Source: Polynucleobacter sp. AM-26B4 (GTDB taxonomy: Bacteria > Pseudomonadota > Gammaproteobacteria > Burkholderiales > Burkholderiaceae). From it: DNA of 64,000 bases. This document shows, one piece after another, positions 34,739 to 44,791 of the stretch (positions within the stretch are counted from its first letter, which is position 1; every line of letters starts with the position of its first letter). Below the pieces are notes generated by a model. The model saw only the letters and a list, made by a program, of their open reading frames with translations, did no database searches and was not told where the DNA came from. Both the position numbers and the translations under genes were made by a program. Location of the stretch: contig NZ_JACVOT010000001.1 in NCBI RefSeq assembly GCF_018882285.1, positions 1,185,916 to 1,249,915 of the forward strand. Direction: 5' to 3'.

Positions 34739-37006
34739 ATGAGTCAATTAGTCACCTTAAACATACGCGGCATGACATGCGCCTCATGTGTGGCTAGGCT
34801 TGAAAAATCATTATCAAAAGTTGCGGGGGTTGATGCTGCCAGCGTTAATTTAGCAACTGAAAAAGCTCAGATCAGAATCAATCAAGAACCTCAAGCCATC
34901 ACCAGTCTTTTGATCGCTGCGGTTGAAAAAGCAGGATTTGAGGCGAGTGTCTTTAGTCGCCAAACAACAAATTCAAAATCAACAGAAGATTCATCAACAA
35001 GTGCCAAGCTAAGCAACGTGATTAATTTGCATGGCAAGGGCGCTGTTATGTTGGCCATCGCACTGTCTCTGCCATTGGTTGCCCCGATGCTGCTCATGCC
35101 CTTTGGAATGCATTGGATGTTACCTGCATGGGTACAGTTCTTGTTAGCAAGTCCTGTGCAGTTTATTTTGGGTTCTCGTTTTTATGTGGCTGGCTTTAAA
35201 GCCTTGCGCATGGGCTCGGGCAATATGGACTTGTTGGTCGCACTTGGAACGACAGCTGCTTATGGTTTGAGTATTTACACTTGGTACTTATCGGACTGGG
35301 GTCGAAGTTATGAGCCACATGAACTTTATTTTGAAAGTTCAGCGGTGGTGATTTCATTGGTGATGTTGGGTAAGTGGTTAGAGGCCAGGGCTAAAAAAGA
35401 AACCACCGCAGCCATCACGGCTCTGCAATCTTTGTGGCCTGATCAGGCCAAGCTATTGCGCCAGCGTGATTTAAATCAATTGGATTATGAGCATTTACCA
35501 ATCGCACAAATACTGCCTGGTGATTGGGTCTTGGTTCTTCCTGGTGAGCGCATTCCGGTCGATGGCTTGGTGATCGAGGGTCTCAGCGAAATTGATGAAT
35601 CGATGTTGACTGGTGAATCGAAGTTGCTTGAAAAAGAAAAAGGTTCAACTGTGATTGGCGGTTCTTTGAATGGTTCTGGGCGATTGATCATTCAGGCAAC
35701 CGGCATTGGTGAGACAAGCGTTTTAGCTAAGATGATTGCTTTGGTCGAAAATGCCCAAGCTGACAAAGCTCCCATCCAAAGATTGGTGGATCAGGTCAGT
35801 GCTTGGTTTGTGCCAGCAGTGGTTTTGATCGCAGTACTTAACTTCTTAGTTCACGCATTCATTTTTAACGACACACAAAATGCCCTGTTGTATTCAGTAG
35901 CAATTTTAGTGATTGCTTGCCCTTGTGCTTTAGGTTTAGCAACACCTGTGGCCATCATGGCTGGTACTGGGGTGGCAGCAAAGTTTGGCATTTTGATCAA
36001 AGATGCAGAGGCCCTTGAATTAGCTCACCGCATCAACACTGTGGCCTTTGATAAAACTGGCACATTAACGCTGGGTAAACCGAGCGTTAAAAATTTCCAT
36101 AACTTCAGTACTTCAGAAGATCAGCAAATTCATGCTTTGGCCTTGGGATTGCAAATGGGCAGTGAACATCCTTTGGCAAAAGCCATGATTCAGTTTGGTG
36201 TGAAGCGTCATGTGAATGCAGAAGGCTATGCCACGATTCTTGCCAACGTGGGTAAGGGCATTGAGGGCCAATGTTTGACAGGTGCTTATCAAGGTAAAGT
36301 CATCGCCTTTGTGAGCTTTCATGCAATTAAGGAGCATGCCTCTGAGCAAATGCAGGTGGTTGCAGTCAATGAATTAAATCTTGGTCACAGTGTTTCTTGT
36401 TTGGTTGATGTGACAGATGCATCTAATCATTTGATTTTGGCGATTTATTCATTTGGGGATGAGCTAAAGCCAGGTGTGAGTGAAGCGATTCAACGACTCA
36501 AATCAATGAACATTAAAACGGTGATGATTTCTGGCGATAACCAACTGGTCGCTGATTTACTTGCTAAAACCATTGGCATTGATGAAGTGTATGCACAAGT
36601 CTTGCCTGCAGAAAAAGCCGCCATCATTGAATCTTTAAAAGCCATCAATGGACGCAGTTATGTGGCCATGGTGGGGGATGGGGTGAACGATGCGCCCGCG
36701 CTGGCGGTTGCCGATGTTGGTATTGCCGTATCAACCGGAACGGACATTGCCATGCATGCAGCGAGTATCACTCTCATGCGTGGTGACCCTGCACTGGTGC
36801 CTGATGCGATTCAGATATCGACCAAAACCTGGCAGAAAATAAAACAAAACTTATTTTGGGCTTTTGTTTATAACTTGATTGGTATTCCATTGGCTGCACT
36901 AGGCTATTTAACTCCTATGATTGCGGGAGCCGCGATGGCAGCATCGAGTGTGAGTGTGGTGGGGAATGCTTTACTACTCAGAAAATGGTCTAGGCCCAAA
37001 CCCTGA
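34739..37006 (+). CDS. copA: Cu(I)-exporting P1B-type ATPase
   Basis: A 755-residue copper pump of the inner membrane. One N-terminal HMA domain has GMTCASCVARLEKSL. The actuator TGES is in DESMLTGESKLL, the transport motif CPCALGLATPVAIMAG is in TM6, the phosphorylation site is FDKTGTLTLGKPS, the ATP-binding HP is GSEHPLAKAM and the hinge is MVGDGVNDAPALA. All are intact. I choose ATG 34739 because GGAG sits 4 nt upstream; ATG 34730 is also possible. It is divergent from copZ and separate from the copper island at 19-24 kb. Confidence 0.95.
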   Translation: MSQLVTLNIRGMTCASCVARLEKSLSKVAGVDAASVNLATEKAQIRINQEPQAITSLLIAAVEKAGFEASVFSRQTTNSKSTEDSSTSAKLSNVINLHGKGAVMLAIALSLPLVAPMLLMPFGMHWMLPAWVQFLLASPVQFILGSRFYVAGFKALRMGSGNMDLLVALGTTAAYGLSIYTWYLSDWGRSYEPHELYFESSAVVISLVMLGKWLEARAKKETTAAITALQSLWPDQAKLLRQRDLNQLDYEHLPIAQILPGDWVLVLPGERIPVDGLVIEGLSEIDESMLTGESKLLEKEKGSTVIGGSLNGSGRLIIQATGIGETSVLAKMIALVENAQADKAPIQRLVDQVSAWFVPAVVLIAVLNFLVHAFIFNDTQNALLYSVAILVIACPCALGLATPVAIMAGTGVAAKFGILIKDAEALELAHRINTVAFDKTGTLTLGKPSVKNFHNFSTSEDQQIHALALGLQMGSEHPLAKAMIQFGVKRHVNAEGYATILANVGKGIEGQCLTGAYQGKVIAFVSFHAIKEHASEQMQVVAVNELNLGHSVSCLVDVTDASNHLILAIYSFGDELKPGVSEAIQRLKSMNIKTVMISGDNQLVADLLAKTIGIDEVYAQVLPAEKAAIIESLKAINGRSYVAMVGDGVNDAPALAVADVGIAVSTGTDIAMHAASITLMRGDPALVPDAIQISTKTWQKIKQNLFWAFVYNLIGIPLAALGYLTPMIAGAAMAASSVSVVGNALLLRKWSRPKP

Positions 37007-37028
37007 TTACTCAGAATTTGGGCCTAGA
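36989..37028 (+). repeat. 12-bp inverted repeat spanning the copA stop
   Basis: TCTAGGCCCAAA at 36989-37000 pairs perfectly with TTTGGGCCTAGA at 37017-37028 with a 16-nt loop holding the copA stop (37004-37006). There is no T run, so it may stabilise the 3' end or form a weak terminator between convergent copA and the GST gene. Confidence 0.6.
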
Positions 37029-37085
37029 TGTATGACTTAAAAAAATTTCGAACTAACTTATTCACTTATTTAGTGATTTACTGAC

Positions 37086-37742
37086 TTACTTACCAACGTA
37101 AGTATTTAAGTTAATACCTTCTTTGGTCATGATGCGATCAACCACTGGTAAAGCTGCAATCGCTGCAGCGTAACGTTGATACTGAGGGTAGTTAGCTGGA
37201 TTGATACCAGCCATGCCAGCCCAACGAATGAAGGCAACTGCGTAAAGATCTGCAGGGCTTAATTGATTGCCACAAATGAATGAGCGGCCATCTGCCACTG
37301 ATTTATCAATCTCTAAAAGATGAGTCTTGAACATTTCCAGTGCCATTGTTTTAACGCTTGCTTTGCCTGCTTCGTCACCAAAGCGCTCGGGTCTAAACAC
37401 TCTGGTAAAGGTTGGGTGAACTGTGTTGTTCATCCAGGCAAGCATGGATAGGGCTTGTGCTTTTTCCATTGGATCGTTCGGGAAGATGCCAGCTTCTGGG
37501 AATGCTTCGTTCAAGAAGTTGGTGATCGCTATGACTTGTGTCACCAATTGACCATCAACAATCAATGCAGGCACTTGGCTTCTTGGATTGATTGCTTGGT
37601 ACTCAGGTTTCAAGTGTTCACCGGTACGCAAAGTGATCATGGTCGATGAGAAATCTTGACCTTTGCTTTCTTTGACTAATTCAAGCATCACGTGAGGAAC
37701 GAAAGAACAGGTTCCTGGACAGTAGTACAAATGCAAATTCAT
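37086..37742 (-). CDS. Glutathione S-transferase family protein
   Basis: A 218-residue GST. The thioredoxin-like N-terminal domain begins MNLHLYYCPGTCSFVPHVML, and NPRSQVPALIVDGQLVTQVI holds the cis-Pro and glutathione-binding region. The C-terminal helical domain has LSPADLYAVAFIRWAGM. It looks like the beta or GstA type of proteobacteria; the substrate is unknown. The ATG at 37742 follows AAGGGGATC; a longer frame from 37796 is rejected since it precedes the fold start. It is divergent from nnrD. Confidence 0.9.
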   Translation of the reverse strand: MNLHLYYCPGTCSFVPHVMLELVKESKGQDFSSTMITLRTGEHLKPEYQAINPRSQVPALIVDGQLVTQVIAITNFLNEAFPEAGIFPNDPMEKAQALSMLAWMNNTVHPTFTRVFRPERFGDEAGKASVKTMALEMFKTHLLEIDKSVADGRSFICGNQLSPADLYAVAFIRWAGMAGINPANYPQYQRYAAAIAALPVVDRIMTKEGINLNTYVGK

Positions 37743-37794
37743 TGTTGATCCCCTTTTTTGTTGTAGTCTTGAGTATAGACTTAATAGAAAACTC

Positions 37795-38655
37795 ATGAAT
37801 CCTCAAGAACTCAATTCTCTGCATCTACGCAGCCGCCTAATTCGGCAACCCCATGAGCACAAAGGCCATGCTGGCAAGGTCTTGATCATTGGTGGAGCCC
37901 CTGGAATGGCCGGATCTATTTTGTTATCTGGTCGTGCAGCTCTGCATGCTGGTGCTGGATGGGTGATGATTGACTTTTTGGATGAGCACGCCTTATCAGT
38001 GCTTTCAGAGCAACCTGAATTGATGTTGAGTCATGCATCAAGAGAAATGATGGCGCAGGCCCAAGCCGATGTGTTGGCGATTGGCCCTGGTTTAGGTCAG
38101 AGCGCGCAAGCTCGCGATTTATTGAGTGATGCCTTGCAGTCATCTGCTTTGTTGATCATTGATGCTGATGGACTTAATTTAATCGCGGGTGATCTTGAAC
38201 TGATGAAGCAACTCAAGAGTCGCCCAACATTGAGCACAGTGATAACACCTCATCCAGGTGAGGCCGCTAAATTACTCAACACCACCGCTGAGCAAGTGCA
38301 AATCAACCGACCATTGGCAATTGATCAACTCGTCGCATTGACAGGAGCCATCGTTGTGCTCAAAGGTCAACACACTTTGATCAAATCTCCTCAATTGAAT
38401 GAAGCAACTCAGATGTGTCTCAAGGGTCATCCTGGCATGGGGGTTGCTGGTATGGGGGATGTCTTGACTGGGGTGATTGCAGCCATCATGAGCCAGGGAA
38501 TCAAGCACCACATCAACCCATTTGAGGCCAGTTGTCTGGCGGTAGAGCTTCATGCTGCTGCGGCTGATAGCCTTTTAAATCAAGGTGTTGGGCCGATCGG
38601 CTTGACACCCTCGGAAGTCATTAAAGAGATAAGAAATTTGATAAATATCAAATAA
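37795..38655 (+). CDS. nnrD: ADP/ATP-dependent NAD(P)H-hydrate dehydratase
   Basis: A 286-residue ribokinase-like enzyme that repairs hydrated NAD(P)H. The key C-terminal motif is GHPGMGVAGMGDVLTGVIAA (GMGDVL), with GGAPGMAGSILLSGRAAL, DVLAIGPGLGQS and TVITPHPGEAAKLL also present. In many bacteria this domain is fused to the NnrE epimerase; here it stands alone, so the epimerase must be encoded elsewhere or be absent. It is separated from the divergent GST gene by 52 nt. Confidence 0.9.
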   Translation: MNPQELNSLHLRSRLIRQPHEHKGHAGKVLIIGGAPGMAGSILLSGRAALHAGAGWVMIDFLDEHALSVLSEQPELMLSHASREMMAQAQADVLAIGPGLGQSAQARDLLSDALQSSALLIIDADGLNLIAGDLELMKQLKSRPTLSTVITPHPGEAAKLLNTTAEQVQINRPLAIDQLVALTGAIVVLKGQHTLIKSPQLNEATQMCLKGHPGMGVAGMGDVLTGVIAAIMSQGIKHHINPFEASCLAVELHAAAADSLLNQGVGPIGLTPSEVIKEIRNLINIK

Positions 38656-38713
38656 AAGAGCTTTTTCATGGATAATATGGTCCATAGAGAATATTTTGAT
38701 CAGGGAGCTTTAA

Positions 38714-38848
38714 ATGAACGAATGGCACAAAGAAAGTAAAGACGAAATCAACCAAAAGATCATCACATTGATCGTGATGTTGGCCGCTGCTACATGTTTG
38801 GCAATTTTGTTCGCTCTAGCTGCTGCGCACATCGGTTACGTTCTGTAA
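38714..38848 (+). CDS. 44-residue single-pass membrane protein, function unknown
   Basis: A short frame starting MNEWHKESKDEINQKIITL, then a hydrophobic helix (LIVMLAAATCLAILFALAAA, about residues 19-38) and HIGYVL at the end. GGGAGC precedes the ATG by 6 nt and a strong terminator follows 15 nt after the stop, so it looks like a real monocistronic small gene. I do not recognise the family. The charged N-terminus and single helix suggest an inner-membrane peptide. Confidence 0.6.
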   Translation: MNEWHKESKDEINQKIITLIVMLAAATCLAILFALAAAHIGYVL

Positions 38849-38862
38849 TCAAAATAAGTTTT

Positions 38863-38900
38863 AAAAAAAGCTGCCTTGGGAAACCTTGGCAGCTTTTTTA
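38863..38900 (+). terminator. Intrinsic terminator after the small membrane protein gene
   Basis: AAAAAAGCTGCC pairs with GGCAGCTTTTTT around TTGGGAAACCTT. The A and T tracts make it usable on both strands, so it may also end the rightward side of the rhlE-ubiC operon. Confidence 0.85.
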
Positions 38901-38925
38901 TTTGTTCTCTTATTTGATTGCTTGT

Positions 38926-39426
38926 TTATTTCATTTGATCAAGTAACTCAGGTAAGAAGAATTCACTGATCAGAATGGGGTGACCTCTGAGTTGATAGAG
39001 GCTTCTTCTTCCCCAGCCTAAGCCAGGTATCTCAGTTATTTCTCGCAACAGAATCGGCGCTTTACCTTTTTTAAACAGCACTTCGCCCAATGGCTTGCTA
39101 CCAAGTTGTAAGACATCGCGATTTACGCCTGTGGAGCTGCTGGTGGGTAATACGCTGCGCGCAAAAACAACTGGAACATCATTGACGCATAGATAGACTT
39201 CTCGAATACGACAGCGACGAATGGAGTTGCCAAAGAGGGCTGCTTCGTCTGCTAGCAGGCCTTGCCTGCAATCGCTGGAAACCTCAACAGTGACTGTTGA
39301 TTGGGTTTTCTCTGCGATGAGTTGGGTGAGGGAATGAGGGTTGCTTAACCAGTCCTGCCAGACCAACGGTGCTGCATGCAGCACCGTGTGATCAAGATTC
39401 AACCAAGACTGGCGAAGCTTTTTCAT
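38926..39426 (-). CDS. ubiC: Chorismate lyase
   Basis: A 166-residue protein that converts chorismate to 4-hydroxybenzoate and pyruvate, the first step of ubiquinone synthesis. Conserved UbiC features are CRIREVYLCVNDVPVVFARS, LGSKPLGEVLF, GWGRRSLYQL and the C-terminal ILISEFFLPEL. It starts immediately after the rhlE stop codon with no gap, so it is read from the same transcript. No ubiA is adjacent in this window. Confidence 0.85.
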   Translation of the reverse strand: MKKLRQSWLNLDHTVLHAAPLVWQDWLSNPHSLTQLIAEKTQSTVTVEVSSDCRQGLLADEAALFGNSIRRCRIREVYLCVNDVPVVFARSVLPTSSSTGVNRDVLQLGSKPLGEVLFKKGKAPILLREITEIPGLGWGRRSLYQLRGHPILISEFFLPELLDQMK

Positions 39427-40827
39427 TTACGCAAATGAGCGCTTTTGACCTGAAGGTTTACCGCCGCCAAACTTAGGACCTGAAGAAGGCTTGCCTGAAC
39501 CAGCAAACTTAGGACCGGTTGGCTTTGCAAAATGATTTTGCTTGAATGTCTTACCTTCGCCTTGGCCGAAATTTTGACCTTGACGATTTGAAGCATTGCT
39601 AGCACCTTTGCCACCAAAAGATCTACCTGGGCGACCAGCACCTGGACGGTGTGATGGCTTGCGTGATTTTTCTTGTGGCTCAAGTCCAGGAATCACTTCA
39701 GCTTGTAATGGCTGTTGTGTGTACTGTTCAATGGCACGGATCTTTGAACGATCGCGATGTTCAGCCAAAGTGATGGCAACACCACTGCGACCAGCGCGGC
39801 CTGTACGACCAATGCGGTGAACATAATCTTCAGCTTTCATTGGTAAGCCAAAGTTGATCACGTGCGTGATGGTTGGAACGTCGATACCGCGAGCAGCCAC
39901 ATCAGTTGCTACCAAGATACGAGTTTGACCTTTGCGCAATGATTGCAAGCGACGGTTACGAACGGCTTGAGGCATTGCACCGTGAAGGGCAGTTGCTTCA
40001 TGTCCATCAGCGCGCAATGAATCAGCAATTGATTCGCTATCTACTTGAGTGCTAGCGAACACAACAGCTTGTTCCATTGTTGGGTCTGATAACCAGTGGC
40101 TCAACAACTTATGCTTGTGAGCAACGCTGTCCGCCCAATGCAATGTCTGAGAAATGTTTTCATGTTTGTCATGAGCGCTGGCCAATTCAATGCGGCCAGG
40201 GTTGTTCATGAGGCTTGTGGCCAATTGCATGATGCGCGGAGCAAATGTTGCTGAGAACATCAAGGTTTGACCACGGTCTGAACATAATTCATGGATGGCT
40301 TCGATGTCGTCTTGGAAGCCAAGATCCAACATGCGGTCTGCTTCGTCAACAATCATGCATTTCACTTTATCCAAGCGAATCGCACGGCTGTTGCTCAAGT
40401 CCAACAAACGACCAGGTGTGGCAACCACTAAGTTGGCACCTTTGATTTGAGAAATTTGTTTACCGTAAGGCATACCACCCATGATGGTTGCAATGCGGAT
40501 ACCGCGGGCAAACTTAACCAAGTTAATGGCGTCTGCACTCACTTGCTGTGCAAGTTCACGTGTTGGGCATAAAACCAATACTTGTGGCTCAGCACGACCT
40601 GGAACAGGTTTGCCGTTTGGATTAGCCGCTAGCAATTGATTCAATAGAGGTAATAAGAAAGCAGCTGTTTTTCCGCTACCTGTTTGGCTACTAACCATCC
40701 AGTCGCCACCGATTAGGGCAGCAGGGATCACTTTTTCTTGTACAGGAGTAGCCTGTGTATAGCCAAGAGCTTCAGTTGCTTGAAGTAGGGGTTGGGCTAA
40801 GCCCAGTTCTTTAAAACTAATAGTCAT
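39427..40827 (-). CDS. rhlE: DEAD-box ATP-dependent RNA helicase (RhlE-like)
   Basis: A 466-residue DEAD-box helicase. Motifs: Q motif region TPVQEKVIPAALIG, Walker A SSQTGSGKTAAF, motif II VDEADRMLDLGF, motif III MFSATF, motif V ATDVAARGIDVP and motif VI HRIGRTGRAGRSG. The last 90 residues are Gly/Lys/Pro-rich (SFGGKGASNASNRQ, GPKFGGGKPSG), an RNA-binding tail. RhlE-type helicases act in ribosome assembly and RNA decay. In-frame ATGs at 40839 and 40875 are alternatives; a hairpin lies just upstream of 40827. Confidence 0.92.
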   Translation of the reverse strand: MTISFKELGLAQPLLQATEALGYTQATPVQEKVIPAALIGGDWMVSSQTGSGKTAAFLLPLLNQLLAANPNGKPVPGRAEPQVLVLCPTRELAQQVSADAINLVKFARGIRIATIMGGMPYGKQISQIKGANLVVATPGRLLDLSNSRAIRLDKVKCMIVDEADRMLDLGFQDDIEAIHELCSDRGQTLMFSATFAPRIMQLATSLMNNPGRIELASAHDKHENISQTLHWADSVAHKHKLLSHWLSDPTMEQAVVFASTQVDSESIADSLRADGHEATALHGAMPQAVRNRRLQSLRKGQTRILVATDVAARGIDVPTITHVINFGLPMKAEDYVHRIGRTGRAGRSGVAITLAEHRDRSKIRAIEQYTQQPLQAEVIPGLEPQEKSRKPSHRPGAGRPGRSFGGKGASNASNRQGQNFGQGEGKTFKQNHFAKPTGPKFAGSGKPSSGPKFGGGKPSGQKRSFA

Positions 40828-40835
40828 AGTCGCGC

Positions 40836-40855
40836 ACATCCCTAAAGAGGGATGT
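40836..40855 (-). promoter_or_regulatory. Hairpin in the rhlE leader
   Basis: ACATCCCT at 40836-40843 pairs perfectly with AGGGATGT at 40848-40855 with a four-base loop. In the mRNA it ends 8 nt before the ATG at 40827 and covers the likely ribosome landing site as well as the alternative ATG at 40839. Confidence 0.5.
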
Positions 40856-41076
40856 CCTTTCTGTGGTTTGGTCAATTAAGGCATCGACCAACAGACAAAC
40901 AAAAAGGCATGATGTTCTCTAAATCAGAACTCTGGCTGGGGGCGATGTTTCATACTACAGCTAAGATTATGCCATACTTTCGCTTTTATTGCTGCACTGC
41001 ATAAATGAGCCGTCAGGATTGTGATGGTTTGCTTTGCTAAGATTCGTCCCAACTAAATGTATTGTATGGAGAAAAA

Positions 41077-41610
41077 ATGAGCTTAAACAACGTTCAACCA
41101 GGATCAAAGATCCCAGATCAGTTCAATGTCATCATTGAAATTCCGATGAATTCAGACCCAGTGAAGTATGAAGTGGACAAGGAGTCTGGCGCGGTATTTG
41201 TGGATCGTTTCATGGGCACAGCCATGCATTACCCATGCAACTATGGCTATATCCCACAAACATTGTCAGATGATGGGGATCCTGCGGACGTGTTGGTGTT
41301 GACACCATTCCCAATTCCACCAGGTGTTGTGATCACTTGCCGCGCTTTGGGCGTGTTGCACATGGATGATGAATCAGGTGGCGACGCTAAGTTATTGGCT
41401 GTACCAACTGAAAAGATCCTTCCAATGTACGCAGATATCCAGAAAATGGAAGATTTGAACCCATTGGTGACCCAACAGATTCAGCACTTCTTTGAGCACT
41501 ACAAAGACCTTGAAAAAGGTAAGTGGGTGAAAGTGAAGGGTTGGGAAGGTATTGACGCTGCCAAGAAAGAAATCATGGACAGCGTAGAGCGTTACAACAA
41601 GACTAAATAA
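41077..41610 (+). CDS. ppa: Inorganic pyrophosphatase
   Basis: A 177-residue family I soluble pyrophosphatase, which drives biosynthetic reactions by removing pyrophosphate. The signature [18 protein letters not shown] gives the metal-binding aspartates, after [21 protein letters not shown] stands 5-6 nt before the ATG at 41077; an upstream frame start at 41062 is ignored. It is followed by a strong hairpin that overlaps the nadE start. Confidence 0.96.
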   Translation: MSLNNVQPGSKIPDQFNVIIEIPMNSDPVKYEVDKESGAVFVDRFMGTAMHYPCNYGYIPQTLSDDGDPADVLVLTPFPIPPGVVITCRALGVLHMDDESGGDAKLLAVPTEKILPMYADIQKMEDLNPLVTQQIQHFFEHYKDLEKGKWVKVKGWEGIDAAKKEIMDSVERYNKTK

Positions 41611-41626
41611 GCAGTCTTCTGACGCT

Positions 41627-41669
41627 AAACGGAGGCAATGGGATAATGTTTCTCATGCCTCCGTTTTTT
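41627..41669 (+). terminator. ppa terminator overlapping the nadE ribosome binding site
   Basis: AAACGGAGGCA at 41627-41637 pairs perfectly with TGCCTCCGTTT at 41656-41666, followed by more Ts. The left arm holds GGAGG, the only Shine-Dalgarno for nadE, and the loop and right arm hold its start codons at 41646 and 41655. Confidence 0.75.
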
Positions 41670-43283
41670 ATTGCCCTCTCTCAATCAAACCCCGTTCTTG
41701 GTGATTTAGCCAAGAACGCGCAGTTGATCCTTGATGCTGCAAAAAACGCTGCTGCCAAGGACGCTAAATTACTGGTAACACCCGAGTTATCTCTCACGGG
41801 TTATCCGCCTGAAGATTTACTGTTAAGAGATGCCTTCATCCAGGCCGTTGACCAGCAATTGAATCAATTGGCTAAAGCATTGGCCATTTATCCAAATCTA
41901 AGGGTGTTGGTTGGGCATCCCCAAAGAACATCTGCTGGCTTGCAAAACATGGCCAGCATTTTGTTTAGCGGCAAAGTGATTGCCTCTTACGCCAAACAAA
42001 AATTACCGAACCATGAAGTCTTTGATGAGGTGAGATATTTTGAGCCAGGTAATGACGCCTGCGTGATTGATATTGATGGCACAAAAGTAGGTATTCTCAT
42101 TTGTGAAGATGCATGGCACAGTGGCCCAGCTGCCCAAGCCAAGCACGCAGGAGCGGAGCTCTTGATCGTATCGAACGCATCACCTTATCACTTGGAAAAA
42201 CAAGAACTTCGTCAACAAGTGATCAAGTCAATTGTTTTAGAAACATGCTTACCGTTGGTTTACTTGAACGCGGTTGGCGGACAAGACGAATTGGTGTTTG
42301 ATGGCGCTTCGTTTGCTTTGACTAAGTCAGGTGAAGTTGCTTTGAGTCTGCCTCACTTCAAAGAGTGCTTGGCATTCATTGAATTTAATCAGGACGCTGG
42401 CATCAATGACTTGGTACAAAACACCATCAGCCCAGCGACCTCAATTGAAGCGCAAGTCTATGACGCTTTGGTCTTGGGCGTAAAAGATTACTTGAGTAAA
42501 AACGGATTTCCGGGCGCCATCATTGGTTTGTCTGGCGGTGTTGATTCAGCCTTGGTCTTAGCGATTGCAGTAGATGCACTGGGCGCCGATAAGGTGCGTG
42601 CAGTGATGATGCCCTCACGCTATACCGCAGACATCTCTTGGATTGATGCCAAACAAATGGCTGATAACTTGGGTGTGCAATACGATGAAATCAACATTGC
42701 ACCGATGGTGGATGCTTTTGATGCTTCATTGGCCTCTGAGTTTGAAGGTTTGCCGATTGATGCGACCGAAGAAAATATCCAGGCACGCGTGCGCGGCACC
42801 TTGCTGATGGCTTTATCGAATAAGTCTGGTCGGATTGTTTTGACCACGGGCAATAAGAGTGAAATGGCTGTGGGTTATTGCACCCTGTATGGTGACATGG
42901 CCGGTGGTTTTGCTGTGATCAAGGACGTTGCCAAGACTTTGGTTTACCGCCTGTGCCAATACAGAAATGGCATTGAAGCCGTGATTCCTGAGCGTATTTT
43001 GACCAGAGCCCCGTCGGCTGAATTAAGGCCCGATCAAAAGGATCAAGATAGCTTGCCTGAGTATGAAGTATTGGATGCCATCCTGGGTCTTTATATGGAA
43101 CAAGACGAATCGATTCAATCCATCATCGATCGCGGCTTTAAAGCGGAAGATGTGGAGAAGGTCACGCGCTTAATCAAGATCAACGAATACAAACGTCGCC
43201 AAGCACCGATTGGTGTGAGGATTACTCAAAGAGCTTTTGGCCGGGATTGGCGTTACCCTATTACCAATAAGTTCCGTGCTTGA
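41646..43283 (+). CDS. nadE: Glutamine-dependent NAD+ synthetase
   Basis: A 545-residue two-domain enzyme that amidates nicotinate adenine dinucleotide. The N-terminal nitrilase-like glutaminase domain has the Glu-Lys-Cys triad: TPELSLTGYPPEDLLLR, YAKQKLPNHEVF and GILICEDAWHSG. The C-terminal synthetase has the P-loop GLSGGVDSALVLAIA and TTGNKSEMAVGYCTLYGDMA. Starts at 41646 and 41655 both fit. This completes the NAD route begun by nadB, nadA and nadC at 52-56 kb. Confidence 0.95.
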   Translation: MFLMPPFFIALSQSNPVLGDLAKNAQLILDAAKNAAAKDAKLLVTPELSLTGYPPEDLLLRDAFIQAVDQQLNQLAKALAIYPNLRVLVGHPQRTSAGLQNMASILFSGKVIASYAKQKLPNHEVFDEVRYFEPGNDACVIDIDGTKVGILICEDAWHSGPAAQAKHAGAELLIVSNASPYHLEKQELRQQVIKSIVLETCLPLVYLNAVGGQDELVFDGASFALTKSGEVALSLPHFKECLAFIEFNQDAGINDLVQNTISPATSIEAQVYDALVLGVKDYLSKNGFPGAIIGLSGGVDSALVLAIAVDALGADKVRAVMMPSRYTADISWIDAKQMADNLGVQYDEINIAPMVDAFDASLASEFEGLPIDATEENIQARVRGTLLMALSNKSGRIVLTTGNKSEMAVGYCTLYGDMAGGFAVIKDVAKTLVYRLCQYRNGIEAVIPERILTRAPSAELRPDQKDQDSLPEYEVLDAILGLYMEQDESIQSIIDRGFKAEDVEKVTRLIKINEYKRRQAPIGVRITQRAFGRDWRYPITNKFRA

Positions 43284-43329
43284 TATTTTGATATCTTGAG
43301 CGAAATTTAGGTATCATCAAATTTATTAG

Positions 43330-43677
<348 letters not shown>

Positions 43678-43694
43678 TCAAAACACTTAGCTGA

Positions 43695-43731
43695 AAAAAA
43701 TAAAGCCCAGAAATTCTGGGCTTTATTTTTT
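43695..43731. terminator. Terminator between glnB and trxB
   Basis: An 18-bp perfect inverted repeat, AAAAAATAAAGCCCAGAA against its complement, with Ts on each side. It works for both the rightward glnB and the leftward trxB transcript end. Confidence 0.88.
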
Positions 43732-43786
43732 GGTACTTTTAGCTCTACTAAAAACTTATATCTGGGTAATGCCTAGGCATCCCTTA

Positions 43787-44743
<957 letters not shown>

Positions 44744-44791
44744 TCAATTATAAGACTTTGATTGTTTCTTGTTGATTACAATCAGGAGAAC

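Noticed and set aside
37017..37028. copA 3' inverted repeat as a mobile-element end
   Set aside because: There is no transposase, no target duplication and no second copy; a 3'-end hairpin explains it.
40911..41006. 31-codon frame upstream of ppa
   Set aside because: It has only a weak ribosome site and no membrane or motif features; it was left out as unsupported.
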